From Nostocoides_A vanveenii (GTDB lineage Bacteria > Actinomycetota > Actinomycetes > Actinomycetales > Dermatophilaceae): DNA of 64,000 nucleotides. Every line of letters begins with the position of its first letter. Position 1 is the first letter of the stretch. The stretch covers positions 28,644-92,643 of the forward strand of contig NZ_BAAAPN010000105.1 of the NCBI RefSeq assembly GCF_039531165.1. Reading direction: 5' to 3'. Position numbers and translations under genes: made by a program. The notes under the pieces are model-generated. The model was not told the origin of the DNA, ran no database searches, and was given only the letters and a program-made list of their open reading frames with translations. Of this stretch, positions 34,293 through 42,664 are shown in pieces.

Positions 34293-34643
34293 GTGATCAT
34301 CGGCGTGGGCATCGATGTCGTCGACGTGGCCCGCTTCGGTGAAACCCTGGAGCGGACCCCGCGGCTGCGCGACCGGCTCTTCGCCGACCCGGAGCGCGGG
34401 CTGCCGCTGAACTCGCTCGCCGCCCGCTTCGCCGCGAAAGAGGCCTTCGCCAAGGCCCTCGGCGCCCCGGTCGGTCTCGACTGGCACGATGCCGTCGTCC
34501 ACCGCGGCCCCGACCGCCGGCCACACTTCGAGGTCGCCGGCACCGTCGCTGCCCGGGTCGCCCAACTCGGCATCACCAGCATCCACCTCTCGATCTCCCA
34601 CGATGCCGGCATCGCCTCGGCCGTGGTCGTCTGCGAGGGTTGA
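34293..34643 (+). CDS. acpS: Holo-[acyl-carrier-protein] synthase
   Basis: Transfers 4'-phosphopantetheine from CoA to acyl carrier protein. 116 residues, the AcpS-type length. GIGVDIVD-like start is seen as IIGVGIDVVDVARFGETL with the Mg-binding Asp; the second motif ARFAAKEAFAKALG supplies the Glu/Lys pair; the end LSISHDAGIASAVVV is typical. Start is GTG at 34293. It lies between glmS and nnr, which is the standard actinobacterial order, but a palindromic repeat separates it from nnr. Confidence 0.95.
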   Translation: MIIGVGIDVVDVARFGETLERTPRLRDRLFADPERGLPLNSLAARFAAKEAFAKALGAPVGLDWHDAVVHRGPDRRPHFEVAGTVAARVAQLGITSIHLSISHDAGIASAVVVCEG

Positions 34644-34664
34644 CCTCGGGCCGGCCTCAGCATT

Positions 34665-34740
34665 CCCCCGCGATGCCACAAGGCAGATGTTCGCAACGGA
34701 AGGCGTCCCGTGCGAATGAGGGGTTTGTGGCATCGGGCGG
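34665..34740. repeat. Extragenic palindrome (family B)
   Basis: Left arm 34665-34699 (CCCCCGCGATGCCACAA, then GTTCGCAACGG) pairs imperfectly with right arm 34707-34740 (CCCGTGCGAATGAGGGG, then TTTGTGGCATCGGG). The reverse complement of the right arm shares about 20 bases (CCGCCCGATGCCACAAACCC) with 13066-13085. Confidence 0.7.
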
Positions 34741-34776
34741 AAAAGCTGCCCTGGGCCCCGACCGGAAGGAGCGCTC

Positions 34777-36255
34777 ATGATCTCGGCGTATGCCGTTGCC
34801 GATGTCTATGCCGTCGAGCGGGCGGCGATGGCCGAACTCGCCGAAGGTGAGCTGATGGCGCGCGCCGTCAGCGGACTCGCCGAGGTCGCGCGGCTGCGCC
34901 TGCGCGAGCGCGGCGGCCGGCGCGTGGTTGCCCTGGTCGGGCCGGGCAACAACGGCGCCGATGCCCTGTATGCCGTGTCCGCCCTCGCCGCCGACGGCTA
35001 CCTCTCCGCGGCCGTGCACCTCGACGGGCAGGTCCACGACGGCGCCCGGCGGGCCACCGAGAAGTCCGGTGTGGTCCTCGCCGCCGGACCTGGCGACGGC
35101 GTGCCCGGCGCGTCGGTCGCCGCCATGGTCGGCGAGGCCGACCTCGTTCTCGACGGCATCCTCGGGATCGGCGGGCGTGCCGGGCTGCCCACCTTTGCCC
35201 GGCCGTGGGTCGAGGCCATCGGTCCGGGCGCCTATGTCCTGGCCGTCGACCTTCCCTCCGGCCAGGACCCGGCCGGCCTGGTGCTGGACCCCGACGGCGT
35301 CTTCGCCGACGAGACGGTCACCTTCTCCGCGCCCAAGCCGGTGCACCTCCTGCCCGCCACAGAACTAGCATGCGGACTGCTCACCGTCATCGACATCGGC
35401 CTGGACTTCGATGGCGTTGCCGCGTCGGTCCGTCGGTTGGACCGCACGGATGTGGCGCGGCTCTGGCCGATCCCGGGGCCGCGCGACGACAAGTACTCTC
35501 GTGGTGTGGTCGGCATCATCGCGGGCGGCGAAAACTATACGGGTGCAGCGATATTGGCCACCACGTCGGCCGCGTGTTCCGGTGCGGGCATGATCCGTTA
35601 TGTCGGCACGCCCACCTCGACATCGCTCGTCCGAGCGGCCGTCCCCGAGGCCGTCCATGGCGTGGGTCAGGTGCAGGCGTGGGTGGTCGGCCCCGGTCTC
35701 GACGTCGCCTCGCGCGCGGCCGGTGCCAAGGCCCAACTCGATGCCGCGCGCGCCGCCATTGAGTCCGACCTGCCCGTCGTCCTCGACGCGGGCGGCCTCG
35801 ACCTGCTCAGGGGTCCCCGCTCGGCGCCCACCTTGCTGAGCCCCCACGCGGGGGAGTGCGCCCGACTGCTGACTCGACTGACCGGCGACGACGTGGCCCG
35901 GGCAGACGTCGAGGCGGCACCCGTGGCCCACGCCGCCCGGCTGGCCGACGCCACCGGGGCCACGGTCCTGCTCAAGGGTTCGACGACGCTGGTCATCGGG
36001 CCCGAGGCGAGTGGGCCGGCATACAGCCAGAACGACGCGCCCGCGTGGCTCGCCACTGCGGGGGCCGGCGACGTGCTCGCCGGCCTGCTCGGCACCTTGG
36101 TCGCCGCCGGACTTCCCGTCGACGTCGCGGGCGCACTCGGGGCCCTGGTCCACGGGTGCGCGGCCGAGGCGGCCAACCCGGGCGGACCGGTGCGCGCCCT
36201 CGACGTCGCGCACGCCCTACCGGTCACGATCGCCCGGCTCCTCCCCGTGACCTAA
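34777..36255 (+). CDS. nnr: Bifunctional NAD(P)H-hydrate epimerase/dehydratase
   Basis: Repairs NAD(P)H damaged by hydration: the N-terminal half epimerises the hydrate and the C-terminal half is an ADP-dependent dehydratase. 492 residues. Epimerase half: VVALVGPGNNGADALYAVSA near residue 50 and VLAVDLPSGQDP. Dehydratase half from about 235: DDKYSRGVVGIIAGGENYTG, VVLDAGGLDLL, LLSPHAGECARLL, and TAGAGDVLAGLLG with the catalytic Asp of the ribokinase-like fold. GGAAGGAG stands 7 bases before ATG 34777. Confidence 0.95.
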   Translation: MISAYAVADVYAVERAAMAELAEGELMARAVSGLAEVARLRLRERGGRRVVALVGPGNNGADALYAVSALAADGYLSAAVHLDGQVHDGARRATEKSGVVLAAGPGDGVPGASVAAMVGEADLVLDGILGIGGRAGLPTFARPWVEAIGPGAYVLAVDLPSGQDPAGLVLDPDGVFADETVTFSAPKPVHLLPATELACGLLTVIDIGLDFDGVAASVRRLDRTDVARLWPIPGPRDDKYSRGVVGIIAGGENYTGAAILATTSAACSGAGMIRYVGTPTSTSLVRAAVPEAVHGVGQVQAWVVGPGLDVASRAAGAKAQLDAARAAIESDLPVVLDAGGLDLLRGPRSAPTLLSPHAGECARLLTRLTGDDVARADVEAAPVAHAARLADATGATVLLKGSTTLVIGPEASGPAYSQNDAPAWLATAGAGDVLAGLLGTLVAAGLPVDVAGALGALVHGCAAEAANPGGPVRALDVAHALPVTIARLLPVT

Positions 36256-36305
36256 GAAGGATCACCAAACCACGTACGGACAGCGGTGCCCGCGCAGATT
36301 CGGAG

Positions 36306-36328
36306 CTGGGTCCCAGGCTCTGCGGGGG
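36306..36328. repeat. CTGGGTCCCA...CTCTGCG hairpin repeat copy
   Basis: CTGGGTCCCAGGCTCTGCGG is a copy of a dispersed motif found again at 39020-39044 and twice in 62521-62606. The CCCA-GGC/GCG-GGGG arms can fold with a TCT loop. Confidence 0.55.
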
Positions 36329-36423
36329 CCGAACTTCGGGGGGTGTCCTCGGCCATCCCGCCCCGTGCCAATTCACCTGCTCCAACCCCGGACCTCGGCA
36401 GCCCACTCGGGCAGGATGGGCGT

Positions 36424-38892
36424 ATGCCGAGCCTGACGCGCGCCGAGTCGCATGAGCGTGCCCACGCCATCCGCGTCACCGAGATGCGTGTCGAGTTGGA
36501 TCTCGACCAGGGCCCTACCCACTTCGCCTCGCGCACCGAGATCCACTTCGAGGCGAGCGCGGAGTCCACTTTCGTCGACCTCGCCGCCACAACGGTTCAT
36601 GCCATCACCCTGGGCGGCGTACCCCTCGACCCCGCGTCGGTGCGCGAGCGTCGCCTGACTCTCACCGGTCTCGGGCCGAGCAATGTCCTGGTGGTCGACA
36701 CCACGATGGCGTTCAGCAGGGACGGCCAGGGCCTGCACCGCAGCGTGGACCCGGCCGACGGTGAGGCCTATGTCTACGGACACGTGTTCCTCGATGCGGC
36801 ACCGACCGTCTTCGCCTGCTTCGACCAGCCCGACCTCAAGGCCCCGTATGCCGTGTCGGTCCGCACTCCGCACCACTGGCGCGTGCTCGGCAACGGGCAC
36901 GCCACTCAAACCGCGCCCGGGCAATGGGAGCTGGCCCGGACCGCGCCGTTGGCGACCTACTTCGTGACCGTGTGCGCGGGTCCTTGGGCCAGCGCCGAGC
37001 GTGAGCACCGCGGCCTCCCGCTCGGGATCCACGCACGCCGCTCTCTTGCGGATCCCCTTGCCAGACAAGCGGATCAGCTATTGGACGTCACAGCCGCCTT
37101 CATGGACTACTTCCAGGAGCTCTTCGGAATCGGCTACCCCTTCGGCGACTACCACCAGGTGTTCTGCCCTGAGTTCAATGCCGGTGCCATGGAGAACCCC
37201 GGGTGCGTCACCATCCGCGACAACTATCTCTTCCGGGGCGCGGCGACCGACGACGAGCTGCTCACGCGGACCAACACCATCGCCCACGAGATGGCCCATA
37301 TGTGGTTCGGCGACCTGGTGACGATGAAATGGTGGGACGACCTGTGGCTCAACGAGTCTTTCGCAGAGTATCTCGCCCACCGTGCGTGCAGCACCGTCAT
37401 GAACTCCGATGCCACCTGGATCGACTCCACCATGGCTCGGGCCCTGTGGGGGCACTCGGCCGAACGGTCGCCGTCCACGCACCCGGTCGCGGGCTCGCCC
37501 GCGCCGGACGCGCAGTCGGCCCTGAACAATTTCGACGGCATCTCCTATGCCAAGGGCGCCGCCGTCCTGCGTCAACTGATCGCCCATATCGGCGACGCGG
37601 CCTTCGTCGCCGGCGTGCGGGATCACCTGCGCGCCAACGCCTTCGGCAATAGTGATCTGGCCGGGTTCCTCGCCTCGGTCGAGCGAGCTGCGGACACCGA
37701 CCTGAGCGGCTGGAGCAACGCCTGGCTGGAAACGGCCGGCATGGACACCGTGCATGCCCACCAGGACACCGGACGGGTGACCCGGACGATCCCCGCGGAC
37801 CATCCCAAGGTGAGCCGGCCGCATACCTTCGACATCGCCGGCTTCGACGCGGACCGCGAGGTCTTTCGCGTGCGCGGGACGGTGGCGAAGGCAACGACCC
37901 GATGGCCCGCGCTGCAGGAAGCGCCGCGGGCGGCGATGGTCATCCCGAACGCCAGCGACCTGACCTGGGCGGTCACCGGATTCGAGCCGGAAACCCTGGC
38001 CAACCTCCCCCTGGGGCTCGCAAGCATCCCGGACACGCACGCCCGCGCGGTCGCCTGGTTGGCGCTGATCGACGGGATGCACCTAGGCACGATCGACCCG
38101 CGGACCATCCTGGACACCTTCAGCCACGCGTGGCCGGTGGAAGTCAACGACTCGATCCGTAACCGCGTCGGGACGCATGTGGTAGACCGCGTCATCCCGA
38201 ATTTTGTTGTGCCACAGGATCAGCGGGCGGCAGAATCAGCCGTCGCCGACGCCGCGCAACGCCTCATCGACGGTGCCGATTCGCGCGGTGGTCGCTTGAT
38301 CGGTGCCCGGGTTGTCGCGCAGACGACAGCCGATGTGGCCCTGCTCGGGTCCTGGTTGGCGGGGACCGGATTGCCGCCGGGCCTCGCGGACGACTCGGAC
38401 TTCCGCTGGCTCGTCGTGCGGGCCCTCGCGCGCCTCGACGCGATCGACGACGACGACATCGACATGCTGCGCGCGCAGGACGCCACGCTCACCGGCGATC
38501 ATGCGGCACTGGCCGCGCGAGCCACGCGCCCCAGTGCCGCGACCAAGCGGTGGGCCTGGGCCGAACTGACCGCCACCGGTGAACGCTCGAACTACGAGCG
38601 CAATGCCCTCGCAGGGGCCTTCTGGGTCGGTGACCGAGATCTGTTGCGGCCCTATGTCGAGCGCTACTTCGCCGACATCCCGGCGCTGGGCGCGCATCTC
38701 GGCGAGGACGCCCTCGGCATGGTCGCGACCTTGGCCTATCCCTTGCGGGTGGTCGAGCCGGCGACCCTGGAGATGAGTCAGCACGCGTTGGCGGACGACC
38801 GGCTCAGCCCCGCCCTGCGACGGGCAATCGTGGATGCGCAGGCGAAGCTCGATGCGGCCCTGACGTCACAGGCGCGCTTCGCGTCGCCCTGA
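36424..38892 (+). CDS. pepN: Aminopeptidase N (M1 family)
   Basis: Zinc exopeptidase that removes N-terminal residues from peptides, cytoplasmic (no signal peptide). 822 residues. The substrate-anchor motif is NAGAMENPGCVTIRDN near residue 250, and the zinc site is TIAHEMAHMWFGDLVTMKWW followed by NESFAEY, giving HExxH plus the third ligand Glu. A helical ERAP1-like C-terminal domain fills the last 350 residues. ATG 36424 is preceded at 7 bases by CAGGAT, a possible -10 box, which again suggests a leaderless message; in-frame upstream codons run through a repeat and are rejected. Confidence 0.95.
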   Translation: MPSLTRAESHERAHAIRVTEMRVELDLDQGPTHFASRTEIHFEASAESTFVDLAATTVHAITLGGVPLDPASVRERRLTLTGLGPSNVLVVDTTMAFSRDGQGLHRSVDPADGEAYVYGHVFLDAAPTVFACFDQPDLKAPYAVSVRTPHHWRVLGNGHATQTAPGQWELARTAPLATYFVTVCAGPWASAEREHRGLPLGIHARRSLADPLARQADQLLDVTAAFMDYFQELFGIGYPFGDYHQVFCPEFNAGAMENPGCVTIRDNYLFRGAATDDELLTRTNTIAHEMAHMWFGDLVTMKWWDDLWLNESFAEYLAHRACSTVMNSDATWIDSTMARALWGHSAERSPSTHPVAGSPAPDAQSALNNFDGISYAKGAAVLRQLIAHIGDAAFVAGVRDHLRANAFGNSDLAGFLASVERAADTDLSGWSNAWLETAGMDTVHAHQDTGRVTRTIPADHPKVSRPHTFDIAGFDADREVFRVRGTVAKATTRWPALQEAPRAAMVIPNASDLTWAVTGFEPETLANLPLGLASIPDTHARAVAWLALIDGMHLGTIDPRTILDTFSHAWPVEVNDSIRNRVGTHVVDRVIPNFVVPQDQRAAESAVADAAQRLIDGADSRGGRLIGARVVAQTTADVALLGSWLAGTGLPPGLADDSDFRWLVVRALARLDAIDDDDIDMLRAQDATLTGDHAALAARATRPSAATKRWAWAELTATGERSNYERNALAGAFWVGDRDLLRPYVERYFADIPALGAHLGEDALGMVATLAYPLRVVEPATLEMSQHALADDRLSPALRRAIVDAQAKLDAALTSQARFASP

Positions 38893-38920
38893 CCAAACAC
38901 CTGATTCCCACCGCACCCGC

Positions 38921-39008
38921 TTCAGCCCCGTCGACAGGCCGGTTCAGCCCCGTCGACAGGCCGGTTCAGCCCCGTCGAGAGGCCGGTTCAGCCCCGTCGA
39001 GAGGCCGG
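38921..39008. repeat. Four tandem 22-base units
   Basis: TTCAGCCCCGTCGACAGGCC plus GG, repeated four times (units start at 38921, 38943, 38965 and 38987) with one C/G difference between the first two and last two, then a fifth partial unit. It lies between pepN and the convergent oxidoreductase gene and may act in termination or be a variable-number repeat. Confidence 0.85.
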
Positions 39009-39019
39009 TTCAGCCCCGT

Positions 39020-39044
39020 CTGGGTCCCAGACTCTGCGTGGGCG
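39020..39044. repeat. CTGGGTCCCA...CTCTGCG repeat copy
   Basis: CTGGGTCCCAGACTCTGCGT begins directly after the 22-base tandem array. The same junction of the two motifs occurs at 62521-62606, so they travel together. Confidence 0.6.
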
Positions 39045-39104
39045 CGGCCGATCCGGCCTCGCGGAATCCCAGCCGTCCGGAGAACAGCCGGTCGCCCCGG
39101 GCGA

Positions 39105-40088
39105 TCAGGGCACGACGACGATCCGGCCGATGCTCTCGCCGTCGCCAACCGCCGTCACCGCTGCGGGCACCTCGTCCAGCCCGACCTTGCGGCCCACGAG
39201 CGGCGTGATCGCTCCGGCGCTGACTAGCTTGGTCAACTCGACATGACAAGCGGCGACGGCGGCCGGGTCGAGGGCGTTGTAGAGACCCCAGTGCAGACCG
39301 AGGATCGAATAGTTCTTGATCAACGCGTGATTCAGGCCGGGCGCCGGGACGACGCCGCTGGCGAAGCCGACGACGACGATCCGACCCTCGAACGCGATCG
39401 TCTTGGCCGAGACGTCATAGGCCGTTCCGCCCACCGGGTCGTAGACGACGTCGACGCCGCGTCCGTCGGTGGCCGCCTTGATCGCTGGGATCAGGTCGTC
39501 CGCGGTCCGGTCCAGCACCACATCACACCCGAGTTCCGCTGCGACAGCGGCTTTTTCGGAGCCACCCACGATGCCGATCACCCGCGCGCCCGCGGCCTTG
39601 CCCAGCTGCACCGCGGCACTGCCGACCCCGCCGGCTGCAGCGTGCACGAGGAGCGTCTCGCCCGGTTGCAGGTGGGCACGCCGGTGCAGGCCGAACCAGC
39701 CGGTTTGATAGGCGATGTGCAGGCCGGATGCGGCCGCGTCGTCGAGCCCGGTGGGTGCCGGCTGCGCCAGTGCCGCATTCATCAGGGCTTCCTCGGCGAA
39801 GGCCCCGGCCGGCAGGTCTGCCGTGCCGACGAGCCGGTCCCCGACGGCGTAGCGCGCGACGCCGTCCCCGACAGCCAGGACCTCACCGCACAACTCCACC
39901 CCGGGCGTGTAGGGATAGGGCGGCTGCACTTGGTACTGGCCGCGGGCCATCATCACGTCGGGGTAATTGACCGCTGCGGCAAGGACTTTCACGCGCACTT
40001 GCCCGTGTCCGGGTGCCGGCGAGTCCACTTCGTCGAGTCGGTAGACATCGGCCGCGTCACCGGCCCGGTCGATCCGCCACGCCCTCAT
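39105..40088 (-). CDS. NADPH:quinone oxidoreductase-like MDR protein
   Basis: Medium-chain dehydrogenase/reductase of the zinc-free quinone oxidoreductase type, 327 residues. GroES-like N-terminal half has VNYPDVMMARGQYQVQPPYP and PGVELCGEVLAVGDGV; the Rossmann half has LLVHAAAGGVGSAAVQLGKA, the classic AAxGGVGxxxxQ nucleotide motif, and VDVVYDPVGGTAYD. No zinc-binding Cys set is present. Probably reduces quinones or enoyl-type compounds with NADPH. Its ATG overlaps the stop of the SDR gene (ATGA), so the two form an operon with yajQ at its head. Confidence 0.9.
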   Translation of the reverse strand: MRAWRIDRAGDAADVYRLDEVDSPAPGHGQVRVKVLAAAVNYPDVMMARGQYQVQPPYPYTPGVELCGEVLAVGDGVARYAVGDRLVGTADLPAGAFAEEALMNAALAQPAPTGLDDAAASGLHIAYQTGWFGLHRRAHLQPGETLLVHAAAGGVGSAAVQLGKAAGARVIGIVGGSEKAAVAAELGCDVVLDRTADDLIPAIKAATDGRGVDVVYDPVGGTAYDVSAKTIAFEGRIVVVGFASGVVPAPGLNHALIKNYSILGLHWGLYNALDPAAVAACHVELTKLVSAGAITPLVGRKVGLDEVPAAVTAVGDGESIGRIVVVP

Positions 40089-40873
40089 GTGTTCTGCTCC
40101 TTGAGTTGGTCGAATCCGGCCTGCAAACGGCGCATGCCGCGCAGCCACGCATCGGTGTCGGATGCCCGCCGCCGATAGAACTCCGCGACCTGTGCGTGAG
40201 GCAGGATCAGGAAGCGATCGTCCTGCATCGCCTCCCAGACCAACTCGGCCACCGCCTCCGGGGTCAGCGCGCCCTGGGCCGACAACAGGTCGCGCAACTC
40301 GCCCGCCTGGTCGAGCATCGCGGTCTGTACGCCCTGCGGGCAGAGGGCTTGGACGACGATTCCCTTGTCCCCGTAGGTGATCGAGAGCCATTCGGCGAAG
40401 GCAACCGCCGCGTGCTTGGAAACCGAATACGGTGCAGCGCCGATCATCGACAACAGACCAGCCGCGCTGGCCGTGACGACGAAACGCCCGTGCCCCCGCT
40501 CCACCCAGGCGGGCATGAGCAGCCGCGCCGCCCGCACGTGCGCCATGACGTTGACGTCGAGGGTCTGCGCCCACACCTCGTCCGGCGTCTCGAGGCCGGC
40601 CCCGCCGATGACCCCCGCGTTGGCGAAGTAGGCGTCGATCTCGCCCAGATGCGCCGTCGCCTCTTCGATGACCCGCTCCACGCCGTATGCCGTGGCGGCG
40701 TCCGCGGGTACGGCATACGTCCCGAGGCGGTCGGCGATCGCCGCGAGACCGGACTCGTCGCGGTCCGTGGCGACAACGCTGGCGCCTTCGGCCACGAGCT
40801 TCGCCGCGAGCGCGGCACCGATGCCACCCGCGGCGCCGGTGACGACGGCGCGCAGCGGGGCGTCTGCTGCCAT
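40085..40873 (-). CDS. Short-chain dehydrogenase/reductase
   Basis: Classical SDR of 262 residues. Cofactor motif VVTGAAGGIGAALAAKLVAE, VVATDRDESG (an Asp after beta-2 favours NAD(H)), NAG in YFANAGVIGG, catalytic Ser in VTASAAGLLS, and YSVSKHA with Tyr-x3-Lys. Substrate unknown; members of this group often act on 3-hydroxyacyl or steroid-like alcohols. It sits between yajQ (one-base TGATG overlap) and the quinone oxidoreductase gene. Confidence 0.9.
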   Translation of the reverse strand: MAADAPLRAVVTGAAGGIGAALAAKLVAEGASVVATDRDESGLAAIADRLGTYAVPADAATAYGVERVIEEATAHLGEIDAYFANAGVIGGAGLETPDEVWAQTLDVNVMAHVRAARLLMPAWVERGHGRFVVTASAAGLLSMIGAAPYSVSKHAAVAFAEWLSITYGDKGIVVQALCPQGVQTAMLDQAGELRDLLSAQGALTPEAVAELVWEAMQDDRFLILPHAQVAEFYRRRASDTDAWLRGMRRLQAGFDQLKEQNT

Positions 40874-41370
40874 CAGCGGTAGTTGGTGAAGGTCAGCGCC
40901 ACGTCGAGGTCGCTGTGTTCGCGCAGCAGACGCTGGATCGCCTGCAGGTCGTCACGGGACTTGCTGGAGACGCGTAGCTCGTCGCCGTGGATCTGGGACT
41001 TGACGCCCTTGGGGCCCTCGTCGCGGATGATCTTGTTGATCTTCTTGGCGTTCTCGGCGCTGATGCCTTCCTTGAGGGGAACGTCGAGCTTGTATTCCTT
41101 ACCCGACAGGCGCGGGCCAGCCTCGGGCACGTCCAAGTGCTTCAACGAGACGCCGCGCTTGATCAGCCAGGTCTGGACGACATCGAGGATCGCCTTGACG
41201 CGCTCCTCCGAGTCCGCCTGCATCTTGATGACCTCGCCGACGAGCTCGACGGACGCGCCGACATTCTTGAAGTCATAGCGGTTGCCGACCTCCTTCGCCG
41301 CGGTATTGACCGCATTCGCGACCTCCTGCTTGTCGAACTTGCTGACGACATCCATGCTGGCGTCGGCCAT
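40873..41370 (-). CDS. YajQ family nucleotide-binding protein
   Basis: Small soluble protein of 165 residues made of two ferredoxin-like folds; a relative in Xanthomonas binds cyclic di-GMP, and others bind nucleotides or tRNA. SMDVVSKFDKQEVANAVNTA near residue 5 and EVGNRYDFKN are the N-terminal signature; the middle has SEERVKAILDVVQTWLIKRG and the end SKSRDDLQAIQRLLREHSDL. ATG 41370 is chosen by alignment with the family start (MADASMDVV) and GAAGAGG upstream. No diguanylate cyclase is nearby. Confidence 0.93.
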   Translation of the reverse strand: MADASMDVVSKFDKQEVANAVNTAAKEVGNRYDFKNVGASVELVGEVIKMQADSEERVKAILDVVQTWLIKRGVSLKHLDVPEAGPRLSGKEYKLDVPLKEGISAENAKKINKIIRDEGPKGVKSQIHGDELRVSSKSRDDLQAIQRLLREHSDLDVALTFTNYR

Positions 41371-41429
41371 GGCGGCACCTCTTCCTAGGTCGCGGGATCT
41401 GCAGTTTCGCGCTGGGGCGATCGGCTTGC

Positions 41430-41435
41430 TATCCT
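41430..41435 (+). promoter_or_regulatory. -10 box of tRNA-Tyr
   Basis: TATCCT, 13 bases before the mature tRNA 5' end, identical to the hexamer before the tRNA at 19173. Confidence 0.45.
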
Positions 41436-41448
41436 TCCATGCGCACCC

Positions 41449-41531
41449 GGCAGGTTGTCCGAGCGGCCAATGGAAGCGGACTGTAAATCCGTCGCGAAAG
41501 CTACGAAGGTTCGAATCCTTCACCTGCCACC
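41449..41531 (+). tRNA. tRNA-Tyr (GUA)
   Basis: Acceptor GGCAGGT pairs with ACCTGCC. Anticodon stem GCGGA/TCCGT encloses loop CTGTAAA with anticodon GTA. The long variable arm (CGCGAAAGCTACG region) is that of bacterial class II tyrosine tRNAs. T-arm GAAGG-TTCGAAT-CCTTC. CCA is not encoded (ACCC follows). Confidence 0.95.
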
Positions 41532-41656
41532 CTGTGCACGAATGGCCCTTGGCCTGCGGAAACGCCGGTCAAGGGCCATTCGCGTCCGATGGTCAGCGCG
41601 CCAGGGTTATGCGCAGAGCGCCGCGGCTGACTGCCTTGGCAACCGGCAGGCGTGGA

Positions 41657-42334
41657 TCACGCCCCGCCGGCAGCCGCAGCGCTCGCCCCGGCCGACGCGA
41701 TGACCTGCTCGATCGCCGCCTTGACCGCGGTGCTGGTGATCTCCTGCTTGGCGATCCGCTTCGCCGCCCGCTTGGCGGCCTTGGGATCGGTCTCCGGAGA
41801 AAGCACCGTGGTCAAGGTCCGCGTGGCCAGCAGCATCGCGATCAGGATGGCCGTCCGCTGATCCGTCGAGGCGCCCAGGAGAGCCGCATTGACGCGGGCC
41901 CGAACCTCGGCCTCGGGTCCAGGGTCGCGCTCCGGGTAGTGCGCCACGGGAAAGATGCCGAGCGCCTTGTGTCGTTCCTGGCCGAGGATGCCAGCAGCGA
42001 CGAGCCGGCCGGCCACGAGGTCGATGAAGTGCTTGCCGGTCTTGCCGTTCGCCCAACGCTGGACGATCGAGTTGGCGCTTTTGCCGGCCCGCTTCTGGAC
42101 CTCGAGCAAGGCCTCATCAAGAATCCGGTCCTCGGTCGTGCGATCCAGCAGGACGGTGACCTTGTCCCGCTCCCGCCAGCCAAGGTCGTGCGGCGCGATC
42201 GCGATCCGTTCGCGCACAACAAGTTCCACGAGGAGAGCACCGGGGATGGCCGCGCGCATCTGCAGACTGCCGGTCTTCGCCTTGCCGGTGCGCTCGTCGT
42301 GGGCGAGCAGGAAGAATTCCTCGGCGATCAACAT
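41657..42334 (-). CDS. GPP34 (Golgi phosphoprotein 3-like) protein
   Basis: 225-residue homologue of the eukaryotic Golgi phosphoprotein 3 fold, a family common in actinobacteria and of uncertain role, perhaps peripheral membrane binding. The N-terminus MLIAEEFFLLAHDERTGKAK is diagnostic. LDRTTEDRILDEALLEVQ and GRLVAAGILGQERHKALG follow, then a conserved-type helix ALLGASTDQRTAILIAMLLA. The last 60 residues are Lys/Ala-rich (DPKAAKRAAKRIAKQE), a possible nucleic-acid or membrane contact. Start ATG 42334 matches the family start. Confidence 0.85.
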   Translation of the reverse strand: MLIAEEFFLLAHDERTGKAKTGSLQMRAAIPGALLVELVVRERIAIAPHDLGWRERDKVTVLLDRTTEDRILDEALLEVQKRAGKSANSIVQRWANGKTGKHFIDLVAGRLVAAGILGQERHKALGIFPVAHYPERDPGPEAEVRARVNAALLGASTDQRTAILIAMLLATRTLTTVLSPETDPKAAKRAAKRIAKQEITSTAVKAAIEQVIASAGASAAAAGGA

Positions 42335-42450
42335 AGGGGAACCGTATTTCCGCTGCGTCACCGGCGCCAGCGAACGCTCAGGATTCGACCGGCCGGGTAT
42401 CACCGCCGCGGCCGCTGCCTCTGTTGTCGCAACCGACCCGAGGGGGAGCC

Positions 42451-42615
42451 ATGTGGGATCTCACTGCACAGAACGCCGTTCATCTCAGCCACGACCGGCC
42501 CTGCCTCGACTGCGGCCACGCCGAGCACACCTACCTGCCGTGCGATGCGCAGTGTGGGTGCGAGCGCTCGCCGGTCCCGGGCTACTACCCGGAGTCGGAG
42601 TTGGCCGTCGCCTGA
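42451..42615 (+). CDS. Cys-rich 54-residue microprotein
   Basis: Very short protein with CLDCGHAEHTYLPCDAQCGC: five Cys and several His in about 30 residues, a likely zinc-binding knuckle. GAGGGGGAGCC immediately before ATG 42451 is a strong ribosome-binding site. It lies 49 bases ahead of the zinc alcohol dehydrogenase gene. Unknown family; the small size keeps this uncertain. Confidence 0.6.
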   Translation: MWDLTAQNAVHLSHDRPCLDCGHAEHTYLPCDAQCGCERSPVPGYYPESELAVA

Positions 42616-42664
42616 TTCGGACGCTTCTTGCGCATCGACGCCCTTGCGGGCAAGGCTGGTTCGC

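Noticed and set aside
38921..39008. CRISPR array
   Set aside because: Units are contiguous 22-base tandem copies without unique spacers, and no cas gene is present. No CRISPR was seen elsewhere.
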